A stretch of 41,392 nt of DNA from assembly GCA_021849365.1 (NCBI GenBank), contig JAJZSZ010000003.1, positions 1 through 41,392 of the forward strand, read 5' to 3'. This DNA comes from Bacteroidota bacterium (lineage in GTDB: Bacteria > Bacteroidota > Bacteroidia > Bacteroidales > Prolixibacteraceae). The notes below the pieces were generated by a model, which made no database searches, was not told the origin of the DNA, and saw only the letters and a program-made list of their open reading frames with translations. Positions 25,499-34,342 of this stretch are shown here, piece after piece. The position numbers and the translations under genes were made by a program. The stretch's first letter is position 1. Each line of letters starts with the position of its first letter.

Positions 25499-26001
25499 AA
25501 CCTGACCAGCCAGTTAATGACGAACATTTTCTTTTGAATATAAAATATAAATCACACAAAATGGACAAATTGGATTCACTCTCAGACTCAATAGTTATGG
25601 AAAATACAGAGTATTTCGTTCATCTGATCCGGATTGCATTGGCCGATGATGTTATAAGTACAAAGGAATTGGAATTACTGCACCGGGTAAGCAAAAAGCT
25701 TGGATTTACAGTCGAAGAAACCGATCACCTGATAAGGACAACCGGAAAGTCAGATTACACTCCACCTTCCGGGGTACGTGAACGTTTCAATCAGATTTAT
25801 GAGATTGTAAATATGACCCTTATTGATGGAGCAATCAACAAAAATGAAATGTATTTGGCAAGTAGTTTTGCAGCAAAATCCGGCTTTAATGAAAAAGAAA
25901 TTCCAACGATGCTGGTTCTGTTATTAAATGGTATTCGACAAGGTAAAAATATAGACGATCTTTTTAAAGAATTTCAAGGTAAAGTCATGAAACGTGCCTG
26001 A
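25495..26001 (+). CDS. TerB-like (tellurite-resistance/DUF533-type) protein
   Basis: From the overlapping ATG at 25495 it has 168 residues; ATGs at 25477 and 25561 are alternatives. The region about 30-160 is all-helical and has the repeated TerB pattern. One half reads HLIRIALADDVISTKELELL and the other VNMTLIDGAINKNEMYLASS, each an acidic 'DxxxxxxE' turn that in TerB proteins binds metal. TerB domains occur in stress complexes linked to TerC-type membrane proteins. A TerC gene lies three genes downstream, making a functional link reasonable but inferred. The YqaA-like gene follows after 29 bp. Confidence 0.75.
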   Translation: MKPDQPVNDEHFLLNIKYKSHKMDKLDSLSDSIVMENTEYFVHLIRIALADDVISTKELELLHRVSKKLGFTVEETDHLIRTTGKSDYTPPSGVRERFNQIYEIVNMTLIDGAINKNEMYLASSFAAKSGFNEKEIPTMLVLLLNGIRQGKNIDDLFKEFQGKVMKRA

Positions 26002-26030
26002 TTGTTCCACCAATTATTTCAAAAGTAGGA

Positions 26031-26645
26031 ATGAAGATCTGGCTTAAATCGCTACGCAACTGGGGAATGGAATGGGCAAACACCAAGTGGGGTGCATGGG
26101 CATTGTTTGTTTGTGCTTTTGCTGATGCATCGTTTTTACCGTTGCCCACTCCAATGTTTTTTATGGCTTTAACATTGCTCAATATCACAAAAGCCTATAA
26201 ATATGCTTTGTTTGGGACTCTGGGAACATTAACTGGAGCTTTAGCAGGATATTCAATAGGTCATTTTGCATGGCTTGATGCGAACGGCGAATTTACAGCC
26301 TTTGCCAGATTCGTGTTTGAAAATATCCCAGGATTTACCGAAGCGGTTTACCAATCTATTTATATTCAATTCTCCAAATGGGGCCTGGGCATTTTGTTTT
26401 TAGCCCCATTTGTTCCTGTTCCTTATAAGCTATTTTCAATTTCTTTCGGGGCGTTTGACATGAATATCTTCCTCTTTTCACTCGGAACTCTTATTGGTCA
26501 AGGGTTCAGGTTTTATCTATTTTCATTCCTGATTATCAAATTAGGTCCGGAAGTAAAAAAACTGTTTGAGTTTAATATGAAACCTGTTGCCATTCTGGCA
26601 ACCGCATGTATTGCCATTACAATTATCGCAATTAAAGTATTTTAA
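26031..26645 (+). CDS. YqaA family membrane protein (VTT/DedA-related)
   Basis: This 204-residue protein has four to five membrane segments and motifs of the YqaA branch of VTT-domain proteins: FADASFLPLPTPMFFMAL early, GTLGTLTGALAGYSIGHF, and FLAPFVPVPYKLFSISFGAF. The last is the counterpart of the DedA GRFxPxxR block. The function is unknown; the VTT superfamily includes lipid scramblases and flippases. It is probably co-transcribed with the TerB-like gene (29 bp) and precedes a true DedA by 134 bp. Confidence 0.85.
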   Translation: MKIWLKSLRNWGMEWANTKWGAWALFVCAFADASFLPLPTPMFFMALTLLNITKAYKYALFGTLGTLTGALAGYSIGHFAWLDANGEFTAFARFVFENIPGFTEAVYQSIYIQFSKWGLGILFLAPFVPVPYKLFSISFGAFDMNIFLFSLGTLIGQGFRFYLFSFLIIKLGPEVKKLFEFNMKPVAILATACIAITIIAIKVF

Positions 26646-26779
26646 TTTATACGAACAACCCAGACACAAACGGATGAGGTATTCGGGAATATTTTCTAAT
26701 TGCCATAAGTGGTGAGGAATTTAGCCCCAATAGGATTTAAAAATGAATATAATATTAACAAATAGATAATTAGGGTTTT

Positions 26780-27436
26780 ATGGAAATATCAAACAGCTTT
26801 TTTGAATTATTTCTTAATTTGGATAAACACTTGTTCATTTTGGTTACAGATTACAGGAATTGGACTTATCTGATTCTATTTTGTATTATTTTTTGTGAAA
26901 CAGGCTTAGTTGTAACACCATTTCTACCGGGCGATTCACTTTTATTTGCTGCCGGAGCAATCGCAGCTCTTGGCATATTAAATATTTGGATTCTGGTTGG
27001 GCTTTTGTGTATTGCAGCGATTCTAGGCGATAGTGTAAATTACTCACTCGGTAAGTTTTTAGGGGGAAAAGTATTCGAAAGAAACTATCGGTTGATCAAA
27101 AAAGAATATCTGTACCGTACTCAAGAATTTTACGAAAAACATGGTGGAAAAACCATTATCATAGCCCGTTTTGTGCCTATAATCCGAACTTTTGCCCCAT
27201 TCATTGCTGGTGTGGGATCAATGAATTATTTGAGGTTCATTTTGTTCAACATTATAGGAGGTATTTTGTGGGTATTCATTTGTTCATTTGGAGGATATTT
27301 CTTTGGCAATTTACCATTTGTTAAAAGCAACTTTTCAGTAGTTGTATTGGCAATAATATTCATTTCCATACTCCCATTGATTGTAGAGTACTTAAAACAC
27401 AAACTTAAACCTAAAAATTCTAATTATGGTTATTGA
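26780..27436 (+). CDS. DedA family membrane protein (second copy)
   Basis: This 218-residue protein carries the DedA signatures IFCETGLVVTPFLPGDSLLF and ARFVPIIRTFAPFIAGVGSM, with GDSVNYSLGKFLGGK between them and a lysine-rich tail. It is similar in length to the DedA at 1688-2329, but its motif FLPGDS differs from VLPGGD there, so the two probably belong to different DedA clades. The gene overlaps the following terC by 11 bases, meaning tight translational coupling. The repeated DedA-TerC pairing in the window suggests a common task in membrane or Mn2+ homeostasis. Confidence 0.93.
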   Translation: MEISNSFFELFLNLDKHLFILVTDYRNWTYLILFCIIFCETGLVVTPFLPGDSLLFAAGAIAALGILNIWILVGLLCIAAILGDSVNYSLGKFLGGKVFERNYRLIKKEYLYRTQEFYEKHGGKTIIIARFVPIIRTFAPFIAGVGSMNYLRFILFNIIGGILWVFICSFGGYFFGNLPFVKSNFSVVVLAIIFISILPLIVEYLKHKLKPKNSNYGY

Positions 27437-28376
27437 TTTATATGTGTGGGCTGGATTTATTGCTTTTGTAATATTGTTATTAGCCATCGATCTGGGTATT
27501 TTTCACCGTAAATCGCACGAAGTAAAAATCAAGGAAGCCCTGATTTGGAGTGCTGTATGGATTTTGCTGGCATTAATTTTTAATTATGGCGTTTATGTCT
27601 TCTTAGGAAAAGAGAAGGCATTGGAATTCTTGACCGGATATTTGATTGAAAAATCGTTGAGTGTAGACAATTTATTTGTATTCATTATGCTTTTTACATT
27701 CTTCAATGTTCAACCAAAATACCAACACAAAGTACTTTTTTGGGGAATTATTGGCGCTTTAATTATGCGTGCTATCTTTATTTTTGCAGGTGTTGCACTC
27801 ATCAGTAAATTTCATTGGGTCATCTATATTTTCGGTGCATTTCTTGTTTTTACCGGAATCAAAATGCTCTTTCACAAAGACGATGAAATAGCTCCGGACA
27901 AAAATCCGCTGGTTAGGTTATTCAAAATGCTCTTTCCGGTTTCGGAACGGATGCATGGAGGAAATTTTTTCGTGAAAATAAATTCAAAAACCTTTGTCAC
28001 TCCATTATTTATTGTGTTGTTGGTTGTGGAATTTACTGATTTAATCTTTGCTGTCGATTCCATTCCGGCAATTTTGGCAATATCAAATGACGCGTTTATT
28101 ATTTTCACCTCAAACGTATTCGCCATTTTAGGGTTAAGGGCCCTGTACTTTGCCCTAGCCGGGATAACCAAGTATTTTCATTACCTCAAATATGGATTAT
28201 CGGCTATTCTCGTTTTTGTTGGGGTAAAAATGGTCATTGTCGGATTTTATAAAATCCCAATTGTCTACTCTCTTTTAACAATCCTTGGAATACTTTTAAT
28301 ATCAGTATTGGCATCGGTAATGTTTAAGAATAACAACAAAAATATTCTTGCTCTTGAAGAACAAGGCACTCAGTAG
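27426..28376 (+). CDS. TerC/Alx family membrane protein (complete)
   Basis: This 316-residue protein has the family length and about eight membrane segments. Motifs include AIDLGIFHRKSHE, EKSLSVDNLFVF, ALIMRAIFIFAG and DLIFAVDSIPAI, with acidic residues placed for cation binding. Known relatives are linked to Mn2+ efflux and pH- or metal-responsive control. It starts within the end of dedA (11-base overlap) and is followed by yqhA after 62 bp and mntP further on, a neighbourhood that strengthens the Mn2+ reading. It is a paralog of the truncated gene at 1-810. No yybP-ykoY-type riboswitch was noticed. Confidence 0.94.
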   Translation: MVIDLYVWAGFIAFVILLLAIDLGIFHRKSHEVKIKEALIWSAVWILLALIFNYGVYVFLGKEKALEFLTGYLIEKSLSVDNLFVFIMLFTFFNVQPKYQHKVLFWGIIGALIMRAIFIFAGVALISKFHWVIYIFGAFLVFTGIKMLFHKDDEIAPDKNPLVRLFKMLFPVSERMHGGNFFVKINSKTFVTPLFIVLLVVEFTDLIFAVDSIPAILAISNDAFIIFTSNVFAILGLRALYFALAGITKYFHYLKYGLSAILVFVGVKMVIVGFYKIPIVYSLLTILGILLISVLASVMFKNNNKNILALEEQGTQ

Positions 28377-28438
28377 TATTTTCATAGACTGTTTTTTGCA
28401 ATTTAAGTGGGGTACAATAAATTTAGAATAGAAAAATT

Positions 28439-28945
28439 ATGAGCAGTAAATTTGAAACGGTATTTGAGAAAGTAATTTTCTCAAGTCGGTGGATACAAGC
28501 GCCTCTGTATGCAGGTCTTATTTTAGGTGGAATGTTATACACCTACAAATATCTGGTCGAATTGATTCATCTCTTTACAAGCATAAACGAAATTAGTGAA
28601 ACCGTATTGATGCTCGGGGTGCTTACTTTGGTCGATATTACAATGGTAGCGAATCTCCTGATAATGGTTATCATTGGTGGTTATTCAACTTTTGTTAGTC
28701 GGCTTGATATCGATAGGCATGAAGATAAACCGGAATGGCTTCAGAAAATTGATGCCGGTTCATTAAAAGTAAAATTAGCCGGCTCATTAGTAGGTGTATC
28801 TGGGATTCATCTGCTACAAACCTTTATAAATATTAAAAATCATGAATCAGAACATGTCATGTGGCAAGTTATAATTCATGTAGTATTTCTATTTTCAGCC
28901 CTTATGCTTGCTTACACAGAAAAAATTCTACATCAAAAACATTAA
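28439..28945 (+). CDS. YqhA/UPF0114 (TIGR00645) family membrane protein
   Basis: This 168-residue protein with about three to four membrane segments matches YqhA: FEKVIFSSRWIQAPLYAGLI at the N-terminus, LTLVDITMVANLLIMVIIGG in the middle, then VSRLDIDRHEDKPEWL and KVKLAGSLVGVSGIHLLQTF. The molecular role is unknown. It follows terC by 62 bp in the same direction and precedes the broken zinc-ribbon gene by 29 bp. Confidence 0.92.
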   Translation: MSSKFETVFEKVIFSSRWIQAPLYAGLILGGMLYTYKYLVELIHLFTSINEISETVLMLGVLTLVDITMVANLLIMVIIGGYSTFVSRLDIDRHEDKPEWLQKIDAGSLKVKLAGSLVGVSGIHLLQTFINIKNHESEHVMWQVIIHVVFLFSALMLAYTEKILHQKH

Positions 28946-28974
28946 CCCTAGTTAATAATTAAATATTTGAAATT

Positions 28975-29254
28975 ATGAACTGTCCAGTATGTAATATTGC
29001 CCTTGTTATGTCAGAAAAACTAGGCGTTGAAATTGACTACTGTCCCAAATGCCCGGTGAGTTTGGTTCGATCGGGGAGAGCTGGATAAAATTATTGAGCG
29101 ATCGACACCCGATGGCCAGAAACGGTTTTATGGTTCAAATCAGGCTTTTAATCAGCATCACAATTTTGATGATGACCATCATAAATACCCAAGAAATAAC
29201 AACCATTATCAACATCACAAACAAAAAAGCTGGTTGTCCGACTTATTTGACTAA
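28975..29254 (+). pseudogene. Frameshifted zinc-ribbon protein (zf-TFIIB type)
   Basis: The frame from ATG 28975 gives MNCPVCNIALVMSEKLGVEI then DYCPKC, the two CxxC halves of a TFIIB-like zinc ribbon, but stops at 29086-29088. The expected continuation (WFDRGELDKIIERS, then a His-rich tail ending KSWLSDLFD) is present in the other frame from about 29060 to TAA 29252-29254. One extra base, somewhere around 29053-29058 in CCCGGTGAG, explains the break. The tail is intact and stop-free, so the event is very recent or is a sequencing error. Intact members are about 90 residues; function unknown. Confidence 0.8.
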
Positions 29255-29269
29255 TTGATTATTTTAGCG

Positions 29270-29298
29270 GGCGGGAATCCATATTTCCGCCTTCATTT
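29270..29298 (+). terminator. Hairpin terminator before mntP
   Basis: GGCGGGAAT (29270-29278) pairs with ATTTCCGCC (29283-29291) with one G-U pair and a CCAT loop, followed by TTCATTTT. It ends the terC-yqhA-zinc-ribbon unit. As mntP begins 12 bases later, it could act as an attenuator for mntP. Confidence 0.65.
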
Positions 29299-29310
29299 TA
29301 ATACCCATCT

Positions 29311-29868
29311 ATGGATTTTATTACAATTCTTCTAATTGCAGTTGGTCTTTCATTTGACACCTTTGCTGTATCTATTACTACAGGACTAACAATCAAGCAC
29401 ATTAAATTTTGGCAGGGGGTAAAAATTGCCTTTACACTTGCATTTTTTCAGGCTTTGATGCCCTTACTCGGATGGATTTTTGGCAAGCAGATTGAAAGTC
29501 TCATCAGTAACTACGATCACTGGATTGCATTTGGGCTTTTAGCTTTGCTTGGATTGAAAATGGTTTATGAAAGCTTAAGCAACGAAAAAGAGAATAGTAA
29601 CTTTAACCCGTTAGACCCGTTAATTCTGGTTGGTATGGCTATTGCCACAAGTATTGATGCTTTGGTAGTTGGCATTAGTTTCGCTTTCATCAATATGAAT
29701 ATCTACTGGTCAATTTTAATAATTGGAGTCGTCACGTTTATAGTATCGATGATTGGAATGTTATTTGGCAAAAAAATCGGCGGAAAACTTGGCAAAAGAA
29801 TGGAGATTATTGGCGGACTAATTCTAATAGGTATTGGTTTGAAAATACTCTTCAGTCACCTTTTGTAA
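29311..29868 (+). CDS. mntP: Manganese efflux pump MntP
   Basis: This 185-residue protein has six membrane segments and the duplicated MntP motif: GLSFDTFAVS (Asp16) and ATSIDALVVG (Asp116), both needed for Mn2+ export in E. coli MntP. GLLALLGLKMVYES and the final GLILIGIGLKILFSHLL are also typical. It exports Mn2+ from the cytoplasm. The gene follows a hairpin terminator by 12 bases and shares its neighbourhood with TerC and YqhA, consistent with a Mn2+ homeostasis block. Confidence 0.94.
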   Translation: MDFITILLIAVGLSFDTFAVSITTGLTIKHIKFWQGVKIAFTLAFFQALMPLLGWIFGKQIESLISNYDHWIAFGLLALLGLKMVYESLSNEKENSNFNPLDPLILVGMAIATSIDALVVGISFAFINMNIYWSILIIGVVTFIVSMIGMLFGKKIGGKLGKRMEIIGGLILIGIGLKILFSHLL

Positions 29869-29993
29869 GCAAAAAACTTTACAACGAATATTACCCAATG
29901 TTACGTGACTCCTTGCATACTATCATGGTTTTTTTTACTTTGGCCGGATATATTGCTTCAGATTCGATATTGCTCCTGAAAAAGTGATAATCT

Positions 29994-31208
29994 ATGGGGA
30001 AAACTGACAAATTATTAACGGAAACTCTAATGTTTATTGCTCAAAAGGGCTGGACGATAAATGAACAGGCATTTTATGATTCTCTTTCACTGTTTTTAGC
30101 TAAAAACCTTAATGTTGCCTACGTTATTATTGACAAACTTCTTCCTGACGGAAATTCAGCCGAGACATTATCATTTGTGGCATTCGATGAAGTAAAATCT
30201 AATGTTTTCTATCCGCTAAAAAATACCCCGTGCGAAAATGTAATGGGACGGAACCTCTGTTGTTACGTCAGGAATATTCAGGAATTATTTCCTGATGATG
30301 ACATGTTGGTTGACATGAATGCCGAAAGCTACATCGGCATTCCTCTTTGGGACACAAAAGGGAAACCAATAGGTCTAATTGCATTACTTGATACCAAACC
30401 CATTGATAATGCAACCAAGATCGAAACCATCCTTCAAATTGTAGCAGTAAGGGTAGCACACGAGATTGAGCGGAACAATTACGAACAGGCATTACTTGAA
30501 AAAAATAAAAAATTACTCGAAGCAGACCGCTTGAAATCTGCATTTCTGGCCAATATGTCACACGAAATACGTACACCATTAAATAGTATCGTCGGGTTTT
30601 CAGAGTTACTTGCGGATCGTGATTTTGATGACGCTCAGAAAAATTTCTTTATTCAGCAAATCATCACCAACGGGAATAACCTCCTCACCATTATCAGCGA
30701 TATTATGGATATCTCGATGATAGAATCTGGTGAATTAAAAATTTGCAAGAAGTTGATTAATGTTCAAAACGTTATCTCAAATATTGAGAAACAGTTTGCA
30801 TACCTTACCAAAGCGAAAGGGCTTAAATTTAAGGTAATCTATCAGGATAACGTTGAAATTGTGATTAATGCTGATGAGGACCGGCTTAGACAAATTCTCT
30901 ATAATCTGATCAATAATGCAACTAAATTTACCATAAGTGGTGGTCTTGAAATTGGCTACAAGCAAGAACACAATTTTGTGAAGTTTTACATCATGGATTC
31001 AGGCATTGGTATTCCGGCAGAATATCATGATAGAATATTTGATCGGTTTAGGCAGGTGGAGGATGCAAATACCCGGAAATATGGTGGTAATGGTCTTGGT
31101 TTAGCGATTACGCGAAATCTTGTCGAATTAATGGGTGGAAGGATTTGGGTTGAATCAGCATTAGGGAAAGGCTCAACGTTCTATTTCACTCTACCTGTGA
31201 TAAAATAA
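29994..31208 (+). CDS. GAF-domain sensor histidine kinase
   Basis: This 404-residue protein has no membrane segment. A GAF domain (about 20-160) contains NTPCENVMGRNLCCYVRNIQ and IGIPLWDTKGKPIGLIAL. A short coiled linker leads to a HisKA domain with the phosphorylated His190 in FLANMSHEIRTPLNS. The ATPase domain has N-box YNLINNATKFT, G1 DSGIGIP and G2 NGLGLAITRNL. It is a soluble kinase sensing a cytoplasmic ligand or redox state; the paired Cys in the GAF segment are typical of this GAF type. No response regulator is adjacent, so it may be an orphan. It faces the copper-type locus across a shared terminator. Confidence 0.93.
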   Translation: MGKTDKLLTETLMFIAQKGWTINEQAFYDSLSLFLAKNLNVAYVIIDKLLPDGNSAETLSFVAFDEVKSNVFYPLKNTPCENVMGRNLCCYVRNIQELFPDDDMLVDMNAESYIGIPLWDTKGKPIGLIALLDTKPIDNATKIETILQIVAVRVAHEIERNNYEQALLEKNKKLLEADRLKSAFLANMSHEIRTPLNSIVGFSELLADRDFDDAQKNFFIQQIITNGNNLLTIISDIMDISMIESGELKICKKLINVQNVISNIEKQFAYLTKAKGLKFKVIYQDNVEIVINADEDRLRQILYNLINNATKFTISGGLEIGYKQEHNFVKFYIMDSGIGIPAEYHDRIFDRFRQVEDANTRKYGGNGLGLAITRNLVELMGGRIWVESALGKGSTFYFTLPVIK

Positions 31209-31218
31209 TCGATTAAAA

Positions 31219-31249
31219 GTCTAACCATAGTCATAGACTATAGTTAGAC
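31219..31249. terminator. Bidirectional hairpin terminator between convergent genes
   Basis: GTCTAAC (31219-31225) pairs with GTTAGAC (31243-31249), and ATAGTC with GACTAT inside, one mismatch apart, around an ATA loop. It sits exactly between the convergent kinase and HMA genes and should stop transcription from both sides. Confidence 0.75.
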
Positions 31250-31259
31250 ATACAAAAAT

Positions 31260-31601
31260 CTATTTTCCTGGAGATTCGACAACCAGGGTTTTATACTCCT
31301 TTTCCGTAATCGGATTGGCTTCATACCCTAACTTTTTAATTCCCTTTGCCAAATTCTCAGGAGAATTTTTCTCCGACTTGTATACCACTTTGATGGTGTT
31401 GGATTTCAGGTCAACTTTCAGATCTTTCACCCCTTTTTCATATTTCAGGTAATTGGTTAGGGTTACCTGGCAGTCCGCACAATCCATTGTCGTTTTGTAA
31501 TAAACTGTTAGCAAGTCGTTTTTAGGCTCCTGTGCCTTTAATTCAGAAGCAAACAATACTGCAATAAAGCAAAGTACAATCAATTGAATAGTCTTTTTCA
31601 T
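31260..31601 (-). CDS. Periplasmic heavy-metal-associated (HMA) domain protein
   Basis: This 113-residue protein has a signal peptide (MKKTIQLIVLCFIAVLFASE, cleavage near KAQ) and one HMA domain with the metal site MDCADC (C41, C44), the MxCxxC form that usually binds Cu+ or another soft metal. The ferredoxin-like pattern continues with LKVDLKSNTIKVVYKSE and AKGIKKLGYEA. It starts one base after the TonB receptor stop, so the two are cotranscribed. It may hand metal to, or sense metal with, that receptor. The gene ends at the shared terminator. Confidence 0.9.
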   Translation of the reverse strand: MKKTIQLIVLCFIAVLFASELKAQEPKNDLLTVYYKTTMDCADCQVTLTNYLKYEKGVKDLKVDLKSNTIKVVYKSEKNSPENLAKGIKKLGYEANPITEKEYKTLVVESPGK

Positions 31602-31602
31602 T

Positions 31603-33810
31603 TTATTTAGTTTTATGGTTTAATGTAATTCTGATACCTGCATAAAATCTACGTCCCAGCACGGGACCCCAGATTCGGGTTGCATCAAACTCATTTCCAA
31701 AAGGACGTTCGGCATCCAAAACCGGATGATCCTGTGTGTAATCCAACAGATTTTCGGCTCCTGCATAAAGGTTCCAATACCTAAAATATCTGGTAACCTG
31801 GGCATTCATTACTGTATAGGATGGGAATTCGGTGGGTGAGTTTAACTGGCTGCCAACTACAATTGGCAAACGCCCGCTACCATTAAGCTGTGCATTGTAA
31901 TCGAACATCCATTTCTTCAACCGGTCAGTATAATTTATAGTAACTAACCCTTTATACTTGCTAACCAGTGGCTTGCGAACCAAGTCCTGATTAATGGTTT
32001 GCCACACATCGTTTACACGGTAGGCTGCCGTAATGTCGAGCCGGGGAAGCAATTCGTACTGAAACTCCAGTTGGTAGCTGTTTGCAAACGATTGGCCATC
32101 TAGCGCAGTCAATAAAATTTGACTGGCTGAACTTTCGCGATCTACAACCAACTGGTTTATAAAATCGGTCCTAAAATATTCGGCATTCAGGTTTAATGGC
32201 CTTACAGTCAAGGGTATTTTTAAGTTGACACTTGCACCATAATTCCAGGCTTCTTCCAAAATCTTGTTCTCAGTAAAATTCAGGGAACGGGAATTGGCCA
32301 GCAGGAAACTATTTTCGGCAAGAATCCGTGGCGACCGATATCCTTTTCCGGCAGAAACCCGGAAGGTCAGAAGTTCGTTGGGACCATATCGCAAATGAAC
32401 CCGAGGAGTTACAAATGTGCCGAACGTATTGTGAAAATCGGCACGTAAACCAGCCATCAGGGTAATCTTTGGGCTCGGTTTAAAAGTGTATTCGCTAAAC
32501 ACACCTGGAACGAAGTCATTGGTATTGATCGATTTCTGATTGAGGATTTCATCCGCCTGGTCAACAATTATGCTGGCCCCTGAATTTAATGAATGCACAT
32601 TCATCGGATCAATCGAAAAAGTATGGACCAAATTCCCATACATCGTGTATTCCTTTCCTGAATAGGTGCTTAATCCATAGTATGAGTCCATTTCGTGGTA
32701 CGTAAAATTCGAAATAAAGGCCAGGCTATGCCTTGATCCTTTAAAATCATAACCACCTTTAACGTACCCTTCAAATCGTTCGTTTTGCACATTTACCCCG
32801 TATGGGTTTAACGTATTCCGCTCCATATCTTTCCTGAAGTTGACCTGTCCACCAACCCGGTCTTCGTTCAGGTAATGAATGCCTGAATGAAGCATAAAGC
32901 CAGTTTCTGAGGTATATTTCCACTGGTTAAACAGGTGGATTTGCTTCATAAGTGGCTCATCCAGGAATCCATCCGCATTATTGTCAATCCGATTTTGAAA
33001 GTTAAAATTATGAACAAAAAATGCCGTTGATGTCTTTTCCGAAAGTTTCACCGAGAAATTAGAATTCACTTCGGTTCTCCCATCTGCTGATGAAAATACG
33101 TTAAAATGAAAAGCCTCAATACCATCAGTTTTTTTAAAGTTAGCATTTATCTGTCCTGTAATCGACTCATAACCATTCAGTACTGAAGCAGCCCCTTTCG
33201 AAACCTGAATGGATTCAAGCCAGGGCCCCGGAATATAAGTCAATCCGTAATTAGTAGCCAAACCCCTTAAATTCGGGAAATTTTCGGTTTGCAATTGCGA
33301 ATACGTGCCATCGAGCCCCAGTAGTTTAATCTGTTTGGCGCCGGTTATCGCATCGCTGTACGAAACATCAACCGAAGGATTGGTCGAAAAACTCTCAGAA
33401 AGGTTGCAACAGGCCGCTTTGTGCAATTCGGCCCCATTGATCTGTGTTGTGTAAATGGGATTGAGTCGGGAAATGTGCGTTCCTTTCTTCCTCTGAACAA
33501 CAGTAACTTCGTCCAGGTCCATATTCATATCCAGGACAGCATCAATTACTTTTTGCCCGCTCCATTTAATAGTGTCAGTTTTATATCCCACAAAACTGAA
33601 AACCAATAGATTGTTATCCTGAATGGATTGAATACTATACTCGCCATTCTCATTGGCAATTGTTCCCAAATTGGTACCAGCCCAATATATATTAGCGCCC
33701 GGCAAAATATTCTTCGCGCCGTTTTCGAACCCCAATACCTTTCCTTTAATCGGATTGGCGTAACCATATGCTGTTAAGAACATTAACAGCAAAACAATAA
33801 CTCTTTTCAT
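31603..33810 (-). CDS. TonB-dependent receptor, metal/copper-locus type
   Basis: This 735-residue outer-membrane receptor has a signal peptide (MKRVIVLLLMFLTAYGYA), a carboxypeptidase-regulatory-like domain (about 20-105: IANENGEYSI, VFSFVGYKTD), and a plug (about 110-235) containing KAACCNLSESFSTNP (C134, C135) and LLGLDGTYSQLQ. The barrel ends GRRFYAGIRITLN. The AACCNLSESF signature belongs to a receptor group usually found with HMA and copper genes in Bacteroidota, so copper or another soft metal complex is the likely ligand (inference). It is flanked by the HMA gene (1 bp) and the small Cys protein (57 bp), all on the minus strand. Confidence 0.92.
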   Translation of the reverse strand: MKRVIVLLLMFLTAYGYANPIKGKVLGFENGAKNILPGANIYWAGTNLGTIANENGEYSIQSIQDNNLLVFSFVGYKTDTIKWSGQKVIDAVLDMNMDLDEVTVVQRKKGTHISRLNPIYTTQINGAELHKAACCNLSESFSTNPSVDVSYSDAITGAKQIKLLGLDGTYSQLQTENFPNLRGLATNYGLTYIPGPWLESIQVSKGAASVLNGYESITGQINANFKKTDGIEAFHFNVFSSADGRTEVNSNFSVKLSEKTSTAFFVHNFNFQNRIDNNADGFLDEPLMKQIHLFNQWKYTSETGFMLHSGIHYLNEDRVGGQVNFRKDMERNTLNPYGVNVQNERFEGYVKGGYDFKGSRHSLAFISNFTYHEMDSYYGLSTYSGKEYTMYGNLVHTFSIDPMNVHSLNSGASIIVDQADEILNQKSINTNDFVPGVFSEYTFKPSPKITLMAGLRADFHNTFGTFVTPRVHLRYGPNELLTFRVSAGKGYRSPRILAENSFLLANSRSLNFTENKILEEAWNYGASVNLKIPLTVRPLNLNAEYFRTDFINQLVVDRESSASQILLTALDGQSFANSYQLEFQYELLPRLDITAAYRVNDVWQTINQDLVRKPLVSKYKGLVTINYTDRLKKWMFDYNAQLNGSGRLPIVVGSQLNSPTEFPSYTVMNAQVTRYFRYWNLYAGAENLLDYTQDHPVLDAERPFGNEFDATRIWGPVLGRRFYAGIRITLNHKTK

Positions 33811-33867
33811 CTCAATAATATTGAAATATTTATAATCTGATTGTAAACACGAACTGTTAAAACCTGA

Positions 33868-34338
33868 TTATGCGAAAAGAGCTATCTTATATTGCTTTAA
33901 GAAGTTAACTAATGTACGTCCAACCTTTTTAGTATCGGGTGGCGTGTAATAAGTGAAGTGAACGAATGATTTTTCCGGAAGTAATTGTTCTACTGTTTCG
34001 ACAACAGCAACATTCTGGAGACTGATTATTTTAGCCAATGAATACTCAAGAGTTGAGTCCTCTCCCAAATGTCTGGATAATTTCAGGTAAATGAGGACTG
34101 GCAAATCACATCCGCATGCTTGTTGTATTATATCCAGTTGAAAGTTGGCAGGTTTCGATTCTGTTGAACAGCAAAAGGCTTCAGCGGTTGTATGGTCAAT
34201 CAGTTCTTGGGCTGCAAACAATGAGACTTTGCTGCTCCCCAAACATTCACAATGAGTTTGATACAGCATCACTCCGGTTGATAAGAACAGAAATAAAACC
34301 GAAAGTCCAATTACCGCTATTTTTCTGAGAGTTCTCAC
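33868..34338 (-). CDS. Small Cys-containing membrane-anchored protein (HYC_CC_PP-like)
   Basis: I prefer the GTG at 34338 (156 residues), because it opens a signal/anchor segment (VRTLRKIAVIGLSVLFLFLS) directly after a TACTTTTG promoter element. An ATG at 34464 would add 42 residues of no clear character. The mature part contains THCECLG, EAFCCSTES, QACGCDLP and YTPPDTKK. From memory this order of motifs resembles the Bacteroidota family named HYC_CC_PP, found beside metal TonB receptors. The cysteines suggest metal binding. It is the first gene of the receptor-HMA operon. Confidence 0.7.
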   Translation of the reverse strand: MRTLRKIAVIGLSVLFLFLSTGVMLYQTHCECLGSSKVSLFAAQELIDHTTAEAFCCSTESKPANFQLDIIQQACGCDLPVLIYLKLSRHLGEDSTLEYSLAKIISLQNVAVVETVEQLLPEKSFVHFTYYTPPDTKKVGRTLVNFLKQYKIALFA

Positions 34339-34342
34339 ACGG

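Noticed and set aside
29049-29258. 69-codon plus-strand frame
   Set aside because: It is the third frame over the broken zinc-ribbon gene; the real frames carry the zinc ribbon and the acidic/His tail.
27380-29310. yybP-ykoY manganese riboswitch before terC or mntP
   Set aside because: terC overlaps dedA and mntP has only a short gap with a terminator hairpin; no aptamer core was seen.
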